DNA of 64,000 bases from contig LR746267.1 in the NCBI GenBank assembly GCA_902729315.2, positions 2,333,501 through 2,397,500 of the forward strand, written 5' to 3'. The notes under the pieces were generated by a model, which had not been told where the DNA came from, did no database searches, and saw nothing but the letters and a program-made list of their open reading frames with translations. Of this stretch, positions 1-11,435 are shown piece by piece; the first letter of the stretch is position 1; each line of letters starts with the position of its first letter. The translations under genes and the position numbers were made by a program. This DNA is from Spirodela intermedia. Lineage: Eukaryota; Streptophyta; Magnoliopsida; Alismatales; Araceae.

Positions 1-268
1 TAGGCGCCTAAGTAAAAGCTTCCTTCATCTGCACAAAAATAGTTTCAACATTAGAATAAAAAATGAAATCAACATCCTTTGAGAGCAGATTAGTTAAGGG
101 TTTGAAGATTTTAACAAAGTCCTTTATGAATCTCTTATAGAAGCTTACATGGCTAAGAAAACATCTAAGTTGTTTGAGATTTGTCGAAAGATGAAGGCTC
201 TTGATCACCTCTATTTTGGCTTTGTCTACTTCCAACTCATGTTTGTTGACTTGATGCCCCAACACTAT
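1..268 (-). pseudogene. Ty3/gypsy pol fragment (E0), RT to RNase H junction
   Basis: Codons on the minus strand read through a reverse-transcriptase tail typical of plant Ty3/gypsy elements: a VLGHQV block, a VDKAK block, then FLSHVSFYKRFIKDF, matching the thumb and connection region just before RNase H. The frame is open to base 8. This is the continuation of the RT fragment ending near 8740: the two are separated by element E1, and the 5-bp duplication ACTAT at 264-268 and 8735-8739 marks the break. The rest of E0 (RNase H, integrase, 3' LTR) lies off the left edge. Family assignment is secure from the motifs; activity is not implied. Confidence 0.85.
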
Positions 269-1851
269 TGACATAATTTAGTCATTGTATAGTAAATCAC
301 GTCAATTTAAAATTTATAAAGCTAGAAAATATTAATTTTTAGATATTTAGATATATTTATGAACAAATATATCAATTATAATTCAATAAAAACTTTAAAA
401 ATAGTAGTAATTTTTTAGGTCGATCATAGAGATATAATATAATATCTAATGGAAATAAAATTTTGTTCGATGATTCTTACATAAGTGATTATAGACAATT
501 TAATTGATCAAATTAAGATCTGTAAAATTTAAAAAAATCATAATTGAATGAAGCATAACTTAATAAATTTAAATCACATAAATTATCACTAAATGAAGTA
601 GAACTTAAGTTAAAAATAAGAAAATAGAGTTTTGACGTCACGACGGCGATACGTTGACAATGCACTGAAATCTTAAATGTTTGAGAAGATCATCATGTAG
701 TGTCTACAGCTTCAAAGGCTCTCCTTAGATAAGGACGACGTGAACAATCTCTAAATCTTTTTGCGAAGTCTAAAGATCAATAAAATAGGTCATCGAATTA
801 TCTTCAACAGGTGTCACCTAGCGGAGCAAAAAAATAACAACTTAACTCTCTAGTAGTTGTCACTCAAAGTAGATGGAGGTAAGGGATGTGTCACGAAACT
901 TCATTCTCAAGTTTGCACAGCAAGAGGAGACTCTTCATCACATCTAATATGCTCTCAAGAGGTGGTGACTCGTTTATCGTTAGATCATCCTCTTCTTGAC
1001 AATAGCTTATTCATTGATCAATCAGAGATGATTTACTCAATAGATTCACAATCTTTTTATCACAAATCATTCAACAATTTTAGTAACATCACTTTGCGAA
1101 TCGTGTTGACGAGATTTTTGCCGATGATCCAACAATTCTAGTAGCTTAATCTTTTATCGACAATCTATAGGAAAGTCACGATAATCAGATAAAAATATAA
1201 ATTTTAGCTCTAAAAAGATTCGAACTTACGTCGATTATCCACCTATATGAGAGAGATTGAAATAAATACTCTAATGCCCTTTTCAAGTGACGTTATTATG
1301 GTATATCTCTATTATAACTAAGAGTAGTTAAAGTATTAAAATCTTCGAAACCTTTCGTAGGAAGATGTGATGTAGGTTTAATCCCACATCACTTATGTGC
1401 CAAAGTTTTGGATGAATATATATTAGTATCACATTTTCAAATAATTAGTCTCTTTCTCTCATATGTATGACCACTCCTTGCCCACAATTGTTGACAATCG
1501 ATGATGTGGAAGGAGAATACCGTACATATGTCCCCATCGATCTTAGCTGCTTGAGCCCTTACTCATAGCTCCCCCAACTACACTTCTGACCTACTTCTAA
1601 GCTCAATTGGGTGACGGGTCCCTCCCTTTTGTTATATTTTTATTTTAATTTCTTTTTCTTCATTTATCTCAAAAATAAGATTTTAAAAATCATAGAAATT
1701 TATAGAAAATCACATAATTAGCCAAAAATTCACATTAATCAATTGAAAACCAGTTTTCATAATTTAACATAAATATATGTCTATTTATCATGAGTTATGC
1801 TAAAAATATATTATTTATTAATGATTAACTCATGATAATGAAGACTTATTA
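269..1851 (-). repeat. L1-family LTR (3' LTR of E1)
   Basis: About 1,583 bp. On the minus strand it starts TAATAAGTCTTC (a mutated TGATAAGTC) and ends GTCA. It aligns by eye along its whole length with the L1 copies at 3212-4838, 11436-12956, 18547-20185, 27928-29452 and 47334-49118. The inverted repeat TTATCATGAGTTAA / TTAACTCATGATAA found near the 5' end of the family is recognisable but altered here. Open frames inside it, such as 857-1141, are shared fragments of LTR sequence and not genes. Confidence 0.85.
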
Positions 1852-2388
1852 CACCCTCCAACTTAAATCATTGATAGTCTCTTAGCAATGAAATTACAAA
1901 AAAAAGGATTCACAAATCTCAAACATCATATTTCAGTACATAAAAAAAATTATAATTAGACATAATATATCTTAAGACATTTTGGATTCTTCTATCAAAT
2001 ATTTAAGAATGATGTCAAACACTTAATTATTTAAACACTCCTTAGAATAACAATCTAGACTTCACTTCTTCTATTCACATCTTCATCACTTTATCACTTA
2101 TACATATATTTAGATGATATTCTAATTATCAATACTCATCCAAGAATAATATTGATCCTATAATTCCTTTTTTTAAAAGCTTAATTTTTAAATTTTATAC
2201 TATATTTTTATTTATTTTTATATAGTGGTTAAATAGCTTTTCCTGTAAATAAATTTCAACAATAAGAATGATGTCTCACACCCTTCATGTGTAAAAATCT
2301 CTATTAAAATCAAATGATCATTCAAATTTTCACATCAAGTAAAAATTATCTATCAAGATTATGAAGTGAAAATCTGTAAAATCAAATC
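1852..2388 (-). other. E1 internal 3' region, non-coding
   Basis: AT-rich sequence between the E1 3' LTR and the nested solo LTR. The first bases form the probable polypurine tract. I see no reading frame or known motif in the rest. Confidence 0.5.
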
Positions 2389-2393
2389 TATGT

Positions 2394-5300
2394 TGATAAG
2401 TCTTCATTATCATGAGTTAATAATTAGTAAATAATAAAGTTTTAGCCTTAACTCATGATAAGTATACTTATTTTGTGTTAAAGTTTGAAAAGTGGTTTTC
2501 AGTTGATTAATGTGAATTTTTGGGTAATTATGTGATTTTACACGAATTTATATGATTTTTATAAACTTGCTTTTGAGATAAATGAAGAAAAAAAATAAAA
2601 AATAAAAATAAGATAAAATGAGGGGGACCCATCAGCCAGTCGGGCCCACAAGCAGGTCGGAAGCTCAATTGGGGAGTAGCCGTGAGCAAGGGCTCAAGCG
2701 ACTTAGACCGATAGGGGCACATGTGTGCCACTCCCCTTCCGCATCACCAGTGGTCAGCCGACTATGGGACAACAAGTGGTCGTACACACGAGAGAAGAGA
2801 CTTAGAAATCTAACATTAGTATATATTCATCTAAAAAATCAGCACACAACCGATGTGGGACCAAACCTATGTCACACCTTCCTCAAAAAGGGCAGGCAAC
2901 CGGTGTGAGTTTGAATCCTCTTAGAGCCAAAACTCATATTTTCTTATCTAATTATCACGACTTTTCTGCAGATCACCGGTGTAGGATTAAGCAACTAGAA
3001 TTGCTAGATCATCAGCGAAAATCTCGTCAACACGATTCGTGGAGCATTATTACTAAAATTGTTCTACAATTTGCGATAAAAGGATCATAAATCTATTGAG
3101 CAAAGCATCTCCAATTGATTGACAAACAAGCCATCATCGGGAAGAGGACGATCCACCGAGAGATGAGTTGTCACCTCCTAAGAGCATACCAGATGCGATG
3201 AAGAGCCTCCTTGACGTGACTCAGTCATTGTATATTAAATCACGCAAATATAAAATTTATAAAACTAGAAAATACGACTTTTCAGATATTTAGAAGTATA
3301 AATATATCAATTATAATTCAATAAAAATTCCAAAAATAGCGGTAATTTTCTAGGTCGATCACAGGGATGTAATATAATATCTAGTAATTATTCAGAATTT
3401 TTCTCAATGAATACGATTTTCTATGAATTTTATATTAGGAAATAAAAAGGAAATATATTTAAAATTCACGAAAAAGGGAAATAAGGGCGTAGACGTCAAG
3501 ATGACGTCAGCGCCCAGCAAGCGCGAATCGGGTGGAAATAGAGTTCCACCCGATGATTCTTATGTAACCGATTACGGATAATTTAATTGATCAAATTAAG
3601 ATTTGTAAGAGTCGGAAGAATCGTAATAGAACAAAGTATATTTTGGTAACTTAAAAACACAAAAATTATCACTAAATGAAGCGTAAAGTAAATTGAAAGT
3701 AGGAAAAAAAAGTTCCAGAGTCACGACGACGATGTGTTGGCGATGCATCGAAATCTTGACTATTCGGGAGGATTGCCGTGTAGTGTCCACGGCCTCGAAG
3801 GCTCTCCTTGGACAAAGATGACGTGGGCAATCTCTAGATCTTCTCGCGAAGTCTAGAGATCAATGAAGTGGGTCGTCAAATCATCTCCGGCGGCTGTCAC
3901 CCAGTGGAGCGGAAAAACAGCGACTTTGCGGCTCTCTAGCGGCTGTCACCCGACGGAGAGGAGCTGGATGGAGGTGGGGCGCATGTCAGGGAGCTTCATC
4001 CTCAGGTCCGCGCAACAAGAGGAGGCTCTTCATCGCATCTGGTATGCTCTCAGGAGGTGGCGACTGGTCTCCTGGCGGATCGTTCTCTTCCTGACGACGG
4101 CTTGTTTGTCAATCAATCAAAGATGATTTACTCGATGGATTTGCGATCCTTTTATCGCGAATCGTTCAACAATTTTCATAGCAATGATCTGCGAATCGCA
4201 TTGATGAGATTTTTGCCGATGATCCAACGATTCTCGTTGCTTAATCCTTCACCGGTGATCTGCAGGAAAGTCATGATAATCAGATAAAAATATATGAATT
4301 TTAACTCTGGGAGGATTCGAACTCGCGTCGGTCGCCCGCCTCTTCTGAGGAAGGTGTGACGGGGGTTTAGTCCCACATCGGTTGTGCGCCGATTTTTCGG
4401 GTGAATATATAGTAATGTTAGCTTTGTAAGCAAAGTCCCTTCTCTCGCGTGTACGACCACTCCTTGCCCCACAGCCGGCTGGCCACCGGTGATGTGGAAG
4501 GGGAGTGGCGTACACGTGCCCTATTGGTCCCCAAGCCAAGCTGCTCAAGGCCCTACTTGCGGCTACTCCCCGACTGCGCTTCCGACCTGCTTGCGGGCCC
4601 GGCTGGCAGGCGGGTCCCCCCATTTTTACAATATTTTTATTTTTATTTCTTGTTCTTCATTTATCTCAAAAGTAAGATTGTAAAAATCATATAAAATGAC
4701 ATAATTACCCAAAAATTCACGTTAATCAACTAAAATCACAAATCATTTTTTAACACAAATATAAGTCTATTTATCATGAGTTAAGGCTAAAACTATATTA
4801 TTTACTAATTATTAACTCATGATAATAAAGACTTATTACTCCTCTTGTTGCGCGGACCTGAGGATGAAACTCCCTAACACGCGCTCCACCTTTATCTAGC
4901 TCCTTTTCATCAGCTGACAACTATCAGAGAGTCGCAAAGTCATCGTTTTTCCACTCCGCCAAGTGACAGTCATCAGAGACGATTCGATGACCCATTTCAT
5001 TAATTTCTATATCTCGCAAGGAGATCTAGAGATTGCCCACATCGTTTTTATCCAAGGAGAACCTTCGAGGCCATGGACACTACACGAAGATCCTCTCGAA
5101 CGCTCAGAATTTCAATGCATCCCTGACGCATTGTCGTCGCGACGCCAGAACTCTTTTTTCCTACTTTCAACTTACTTTACACTTCATTTAGTGATAATTT
5201 GTGTGATTTTAATTTACCAAAATAGATTTCATCTACTTACGATTCTTTCGACTTTTACAAATCTTAATTTGATCAATTAAATCATCTCTAATCGCTTATG

Positions 5301-5977
5301 AAAGAATCATCAAATAAAACTATATTTCTGCCTGATTCACGTTTGCTAAGACACTAATATCATCTTGATGTCTGCACCCTTATTTCCTTTTTTTGTGAAT
5401 TTTAAATATATTTCTTTTTTATTTCTTTGTATAAAATTCATAAAAAATAATATTCTTTGAGAAAAATTTTAAATAATTACTAGATATTATATTGTATCCC
5501 TATGATCAACCTAAAAAATTACTAATATGTTTAGAAGTTTTATTATTGAATTATAATTGATATATTTGTTCAAAAATATTTTTAAATATTTTAAAAATCA
5601 TATTTTCTAATTTTATAAGTTTTAAATTTACATGATTAATTAAATTCGCCTGATTTGCATTCGTCGAGCATTGATATCATCCTGACATCTGCACCTTTAT
5701 TTTCCTTTTTTGTGAATTTTAAATATATTTCCTTTTCATTTTCTAGTGTAAAATTTATACAAAATCGTATTCATTGAGAAAAATTCTAAATAATTACCAG
5801 ATGTTATATTACGTCCCTGTGATCAACATGAAAAATTACCATATTTTTTGGAAGTTTTAATGAATTATAATTGATATATTTGTTTAGAAATACTTTTAAA
5901 TATCTAAAAAATCATATTTTCTAATTTTATAAATTTAAAATTTGCATGATTTAATATACAACGATTGAGTCATGTCA
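2394..5977 (+). mobile_element. Solo LTR of the L1 family (S1), itself interrupted
   Basis: A plus-oriented L1 LTR begins TGATAAG at 2394 and ends ATGTCA at 5977. It is split at 3211/4839 by the minus-oriented solo LTR S2. The flanks TATGT (2389-2393) and CATGT (5978-5982) look like a target-site duplication with one transition. No internal retrotransposon sequence is attached on either side, hence solo. Its last third is duplicated in tandem with a period of about 318 bp (from about 5332 and from about 5650), so the LTR end is present twice. Confidence 0.8.
3212..4838 (-). mobile_element. Solo LTR of the L1 family (S2) nested in S1
   Basis: A minus-oriented, full-length L1 LTR of 1,627 bp. 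On the plus strand it opens TGACGTGAC at 3212 and closes ACTTATTA at 4838. It is flanked by the perfect duplication CTCCT (3207-3211 and 4839-4843). Uninterrupted family members, for example around 12235-12250, read straight across this point, which confirms the insertion site. The hairpin TTATCATGAGTTAA / TTAACTCATGATAA is preserved. Confidence 0.88.
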
Positions 5978-7401
5978 CATGTTATCTATCATATATCCAA
6001 AGAGTATTCTAACATTTCATATTATTAAATCATTCATTGAACTCAATAATAATCTTACTAATATCTTTTGATATCAATCAATCTAATTGATTTAATTTTT
6101 TATGCATGTAATATGATGTAAGAAATTTGTAAATTAAATAGTTCTCATAGTGCTGCTTTCTACTTTTAGTTTTTCTTTTAGCAACAATAAATTTGTCAAA
6201 AATAAATCAAACTATCCTCTTTATAGCTATAATTTCAAATTTTAGTAATATATGTTTAGGGGATTAAAATGTAATAAAAAGGTCTCTAAAATTTCAAATT
6301 TTAGACTATTTTTTCTCTATTTTTTTGGACAATTTGTTGTTCCTCACAGAAAACTAAAAAAAATTAGATTTATCTAGTTGTTGTTCTAAGTGAGCATGAA
6401 AAAAATGCAAACACATGTTATTAATTGTCCTACAACATAAATTATGAATTAATACTTCACCCCTCAACTTAAAAATGACATTGTCCTCAATGACACAAAA
6501 AAATCAGAACACAACATATAGAAAATATAATTTTTAAGTGAAGCATGCACATATGTAAAGTTAAGCACTAAAAATGTTGTCATAAATGATAAAACTCAGA
6601 AAGACATTACCTCAACCTTATTTTTAATTTTCCATTTCATCTTACACTCCTCTTCATACACTTTTTTGAAAAAAAACAAATATAGAAATAAGTATTACTA
6701 AATTATAAAAAAAATAAAGCTTAAAAAAAACAAAATAAAATAAAAACCATGGTTTGCCTCCCATACAACACTGAATGTAATGTCTCCAATTTGACACATT
6801 AATCTTACTCTTGAATTTCTTTTAATAGTAATTTTTTTTTTTCTATAAGACTTTCATGTTCTATGTAATATTTAAGTTTTCGTCTATTTACCTTAAAGTT
6901 ATGATCACTTTTAAGATTTGTAATCATTATAGCCCCATGATCATGTCTCTTCCCCTACATAAGACCCTATCTATTTTGATTTTAATTTCTTAAAAATAAT
7001 TTCAATTTAAAATCATATAATCACACTTTTTGTCTAACATCAAAAAAAATTCTACTAATATATTTATCATGAAAATTTTAAGTTTTTTCTTTATATATTC
7101 TATGATTTTCATAAGTTTCATTCCTCAACTATTCTAGTTCATGTAGCTGAAAAATTCTATGTCCACGAGCTAATTTATAACTCATAATACTTGTTCTATT
7201 TCCACAAAAAGATGACATGAGTTTTCAAAAATGAGACAAAATAAGAACATACCTATAAGATTTTTATAAGCTATTCTATAAGTCCATAATACATCTTGTA
7301 ATTTCGTAGGTTAATCTTTCTTATCTAGTCTAATATTTTTTTTCAAAATTCTCTAAATTTTCTTATTTACTACTTAAACTTGTCCATTTGTTTGGGCAAC
7401 T
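5978..7401 (-). other. E1 internal 3' untranslated region
   Basis: An AT-rich part of E1 downstream of the integrase fragment. The segment near 6430-6500 is the reverse complement of the E3 stretch around 23150-23230 (a FEDNVIF-like non-coding track followed by a purine run AAGTTGGGGG), so both elements share this 3' region. Long A and T runs are frequent. No conserved reading frame is visible. Confidence 0.55.
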
Positions 7402-7900
7402 CTATGATGTACTCCATTCTTTTTCAACTGTTCTTTGATCACTTATAATCACTCTATGACATCTAAATCTTGAAAAAATATTTTCATGTACAAATTTCAT
7501 TGTGATTTTATGATCATTAGTTCTAGTAGGTATAGCTTCCACCCACTTAGACATATAATCAACAACAAGCAAAATATATTTATATTTTTCAATTGATAAG
7601 AAGGGACTCATGAAATCTATTTCTCATACATCAAAAATTTCAACTACTAATATGTTACTTATGGACATTTCATCTTTTTTACTCATGTTACCTATAAATT
7701 AGTTTGAAGTACATGTTTTACTAAATTCTATAGAATCTCTAATGATTATAGGCCAATAAAAATCACATTGAATTTTTTTTGCAATTATTTTTCATTTAGA
7801 GAAATGTCCTCCACAATTAGATGAATGACACATATTAAGAATGTTATGATAGCCAATGACTAACTTTGTGTTCAAGTTTATGAGAAAATAATTTAATCTT
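7402..7900 (-). pseudogene. Ty3/gypsy integrase fragment (E1)
   Basis: On the minus strand a broken frame between 7900 and 7612 retains a GGHF and a FYWP track, which suit the integrase zinc-binding region. It is followed at 7611-7402 by an integrase-core piece with YILLVVDYMSKWVEAIP and IFSRFRCHRVIISDQ, where the family has a catalytic Asp and the FG..R.IISDGG motif. The second Asp motif is altered (SDQR in place of SDGG/SDRG) and the frame stops at 7402. The fragment lies immediately after the E1 gag start, so protease, RT and RNase H have been deleted. It is not functional. Confidence 0.75.
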
Positions 7901-7959
7901 AATAATTTTCAACATAATTTGAGAGAGATTAACTAAATCACAGACCATAAGAAAAAAAA

Positions 7960-8166
7960 TTAAATACTAATGAGGTCCTCTAAAGGCAATCCATGAAAAT
8001 TAGGGAGCATTTGAAAAAAGGTTGAATTTATTTCAAATTTAATAGTGGGTGCTAATGAGACTCTAATAAGTTTTGAATGCTCTTTGAAATGAATCAAGGG
8101 TATCATAATTTTCATGACCATAAAATTGTTCTCAATTTGACCTATACTTCTTTTAGGATCCATCAA
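7960..8166 (-). pseudogene. Ty3/gypsy gag N-terminus fragment (E1)
   Basis: The 68-codon frame contains RSIGQIE near the start and FFQMLPNFHGLPLED at the end, the same blocks found in the E3 gag at 20472-20783. This shows that E1 and E3 belong to one family. The reading stops after LPLED and is followed by the integrase remnant. Only the N-terminal part of the capsid-type protein is left. Confidence 0.7.
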
Positions 8167-8431
8167 AATTAAATTTTTCTTTCAGATTTTTAGTTTTGAA
8201 TGAATAATAAAAAGATTTTCTAGCCTTTACATAAAAATCAATAAATTCAAGAAAAAAGTTTAATAATTATTACCCTCCTTTAGTATGCTCTAGTTTTTTC
8301 CTTTCTTCTCCTCGTTCCCTATTTTTTAAAAAAAAATTATAAGAAGAAAATAAAACAAGAGTTAATTTTTTTGTGTACTCTAAGAGAAAAATAAAAAAAT
8401 ATTAAATATTATGTAATACTAATAAGAGTTA

Positions 8432-8734
8432 CCTTGCTCACGGCTCCCCCTGACTGTCCTTCAGATCTGCTTGTAGGCCCAGCTGGCCAATGGGTCCCCC
8501 TCTTTTGTTATATATATATATATATATTTTTTTTTTTTTCTTTATTTATCTCAAAAATAAGACTATAAAAATTATATAAATTCATAAAAAATCACATAGT
8601 TAGCCAAAAATTCATGTTAATCAACTAAAAGTTACTTTTCACAATTTAACATAAATACATGTCTATTTATTATGAGTTAAGACTAAAACTATATTATTTA
8701 CTAATTATTAACTCATGATAATGAAGACTTATCA
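8432..8734 (-). repeat. Truncated 5' LTR of E1
   Basis: The last 303 bp (plus strand) of an L1 LTR: from a CTCCCCC / GGGTCCCCC stretch to ACTTATCA at 8734. On the minus strand it opens with TGATAAGTC and keeps the inverted repeat with one substitution. The remainder of the LTR and the primer-binding site are missing, so the deletion came after insertion. A short (TA)n tract lies near 8512-8525. Confidence 0.8.
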
Positions 8735-9515
8735 ACTATCACTTCTTGCACCATGGAATAAGACTTCTCCCAACTTAGGACCAACTTGTTCTCCACACAT
8801 ATTTTCAACACCTTGGACAAGTTAGATAAACAATCATTAAAAGATGATCCAAATATAGAAAAATCGTCCATAAAAATCTCTAGACAATCATTTACTAAGT
8901 TAGAAAACATGGTAGTCATGTATCTTTGAAAAGTAGCTGGTGCATTACATAAACCAAAAGGCATCCTTCTAAAAGCAAAAGTTCTAATAAGACATGCGAA
9001 AGTAATTTTCTCTTGATCATCTTCATGTATAGCTATTTGATTATAACCAAAATATCCATCAAGAAAACAAAAATATTCTTGTCTTGCAAGCTTTTCTAGA
9101 ATCTGATTAATGAAAGGTAGAGGGTAGTGATCTTTCTTAGTGGCTAAGTTTAACTTCTTATAATCAATGCAAACTCTCCATCCTATTGTTAATCTAGTTT
9201 GAAGTTCCTCACCTTGTTTATTTTTCTGCACAGTAATACCAGATGTTTTTGGGACAACATGAATAGGGCTCACCCAAGGACTATTAGAGATTGCATATAT
9301 AAAACCAACTTTCAACCATTTCATAATTTCATTCTTGACCACTTCAAACATGTGGGGCTTAGGCGCCTTAGAAATTCTCTAGATGACTTGACATTCTCAT
9401 CAACAAAAAATTTATGTTCACATGTCCTTACTAATGCCATGAATATCATCAATAGACCAACCAATAGCAGATTTATGCATTTTAAGAATTTCCAACAATG
9501 ATAATTCTTGATCAC
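8735..9515 (-). pseudogene. Ty3/gypsy reverse transcriptase (E0)
   Basis: A long minus-strand frame covers the N-terminal and catalytic RT regions: a WVSPIHVVPKTSG block, GWRVCIDYKKLN, YPLPFINQILEKL, FLDGYFGYNQI, RRMPFGLCNAPATFQR and the polymerase centre FMDDFSIFG (the family's Y/F-x-D-D). The frame stays open up to the E1 insertion, then continues at 268 after the 5-bp duplication. Upstream, a shifted frame (9321-9515) contains DENVKSSREFLRRLSP, the segment that precedes RT. The piece is well preserved relative to its surroundings, but the pol gene is broken by E1 and by at least one frame change. Confidence 0.9.
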
Positions 9516-10313
9516 AAGATAAACGGGATGAGATAATAACTAGATAAGTTCTACAAGGCCCATGACATACATATTTAAGTGAGCTAGGCAATGGTTTTAA
9601 TTATAATTTAGATGTAGGTAAATCAAGTGGAATATTTACAGTTTCATCCTCAACTTCAAGATCATCATCACAAGGAACTTCTGAATATAAAAGAGAAGAA
9701 GGTTGTTCAAGAATCTCATCCTCAATTACATCACAAAAACACATGTCCTCCCCTAAATTTTCTGGAAAGTTAAGGAGTTTAGATACCTGAACGTTCACCT
9801 TTTCTTTCCTACTTTAATTTTGACAATTCCTTTTCCAAAATCTGTACTAACTTGAGATGTAGCTGAGAAAGGTCTACCTAGAATTATGGGCGCATGGCTC
9901 AAATTCTCAATAACCTTCATATCAGCAACAATAAAGTCAACAGGAAAACAATAATTTTCCACTCTCACAATCACATCCTCTAGCTTCCTAATTGGTTGTC
10001 TAATTGATCCATCTGCTAGTTGTAGCTCAATAAAGATAGGCTCTACTTCACCAAATTTAAATTTATCAAAAATAGCTTTAGGTATAATATTCACACTCTC
10101 CAGTGTGTCCAAAAGTGTTCTACCAAAAATCATTCCCCCAATTACACATTTAATAAGTGGGGCTCCTGGATTCCTTCTCTTCCTAAGAAGCTGATTCAAT
10201 AAAATGGAACTAATACTTTTAGATAATTGTATCATCTTCTGCTTTATCGACTGAGTACAAAGATTTTTAAGAAACTTAGAATAAGAAGGGATATTCTGAA
10301 TAGCATCTACCAA
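9516..10313 (-). pseudogene. Ty3/gypsy protease region and spacer (E0)
   Basis: The frame 9795-10313 has the retropepsin layout of plant gypsy elements: GRTLLDTLESVNIIPKAIFDK, where intact copies carry a LLDxGAS-type active site, then LQLADGSIRQP, FPVDFIVADM, and PIILGRPFSAT near the end. The catalytic Asp is present (LLD) but the following T/S-G is replaced (TLES), so the protease is probably dead. An acidic spacer (9601-9798) separates it from RT. Confidence 0.8.
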
Positions 10314-10327
10314 AGGGAAAGTGATAG

Positions 10328-10888
10328 TTACTTAAAAATTTTAAGCAATTGACTATCATTAGGAGGGACTTTGGAAGACTTTAAAGCTTGGGGAAATGGA
10401 ATAGGAGGCACATAAACTTTTGGATCAGGTTCAGGTATGGCTGATTTTTCTATATGTTCATCAAGAATTTTCATCAAAACATCATCAACTTCCTCATTTT
10501 TCACATCATTAAGCTCTTCAAAAGATCTAGGTTCAAATGGATCAGGTAATTCCTTCCCATTCCTAAATCTCGAAATTCCACTCACAAATTCATGCTCATG
10601 ATGTTCTTCTTCACAAAAAATATTTTCATTTAAATCAACATGATGTGAATAATCATTAGCATGATCAATATAGGAAACATTTCTAGGATTAACACAAGGC
10701 TGGGTTGGGAGTTGACCTGAATTTTGGGTATTTTAACCCACATGATCCATTTTACCTTTGTTCTTTTCTCCTTTGAAGTTCCCTTGGAAACTTTGCCCTT
10801 CATGCCCATGGTTTTGCCTCTCTAGTTGCTCAATTCTGATCTATATCATCTTGTTCTACTCTAGCACTTCATCCTACTTCATCATTAC
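10328..10888 (-). pseudogene. E0 gag-pro linker, frame-disrupted
   Basis: A frame at 10328-10585 is acidic and proline-rich, ending with a PPNDSQLLKIFK block that continues, after a stop, into the protease-domain reading frame. The same block appears in the plus-strand fragment at 30220-30770. Between 10590 and 10888 the frame is broken several times. Confidence 0.6.
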
Positions 10889-11435
10889 CTATTTCAAAAG
10901 ATCTATCATAGAGTTAGAAGATGCATCCTGAAAACTAGAAGTAAAATTTGAGCAAGGGTTAGGAGCAAAGTTCTGAAAATTCTGATAATTTTGTTGATGA
11001 TATGGACGTGGCTGGTAGTTGTTGTTTCCCTCTTTATTCCATCCTTGATTGCCATAACCTCCTCTTTGATTCCAAACTCCTTGCATTTGAGTGTTTCTCT
11101 CAAATGCATTAACTTGTTCAAGAGTAGGGCAAATGTCATTAGTATGATCATAACTCTCACAAATGGAACAAAGAAAAGATGGCTTAGAGATTGGAGAGAA
11201 TGAGGTAAAGTTAGAAGAAGGATTCATCATATTCTTCATCTGCTTGGTAAGCTCCTCCATAGCTTGGCCCACCTTGCCAATGTCCCCCTCCACTTTATCT
11301 CTCCATATATCTGGTTCTATAGTACTAACTTTAAGGAGACCTCCACATTTTGGTGCTGAAATCCATCCATTTTGACTCAATTCTTGATGATAAGCACAAC
11401 TATCTACCAATTTCTCAATAATGTTAGTGGCTTCA
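10889..11435 (-). pseudogene. Ty3/gypsy gag C-terminal half with zinc knuckle (E0)
   Basis: The minus-strand frame carries a CCHC knuckle, CSICESYDHTNDIC (spacing C-x2-C-x4-H-x4-C), followed by a glycine-, asparagine- and glutamine-rich tail (YGNQGW...NNNYQPRPY) typical of gypsy nucleocapsids. Upstream it begins abruptly at the L1 LTR inserted at 11436. Its N-terminal half resumes at about 12957. Some coding sequence is missing at the junction. Confidence 0.8.

Larger units (their letters stand above)
264..8739 (-). mobile_element. E1: L1-family LTR retrotransposon inserted in E0 pol
   Basis: The element runs from 269 to 8734, bounded by ACTAT duplications at 264-268 and 8735-8739. Its 3' LTR is 269-1851 and its truncated 5' LTR is about 8432-8734; both are minus-oriented. 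Removing it restores the E0 RT frame exactly. The interior is mostly deleted: only a gag start (7960-8166) and an integrase fragment (7402-7900) are recognisable, so no autonomous coding capacity remains. It carries a plus-strand solo LTR (2394-5977) that itself contains another solo LTR. A purine-rich tract (GGAGGGTG read on the minus strand, near 1852-1860) abuts the 3' LTR, as expected of a polypurine tract. Confidence 0.85.

Noticed and set aside
4249-4694. Several overlapping frames of 64-124 codons
   Set aside because: They lie in the L1 LTR and recur, broken, in every LTR copy; non-coding.
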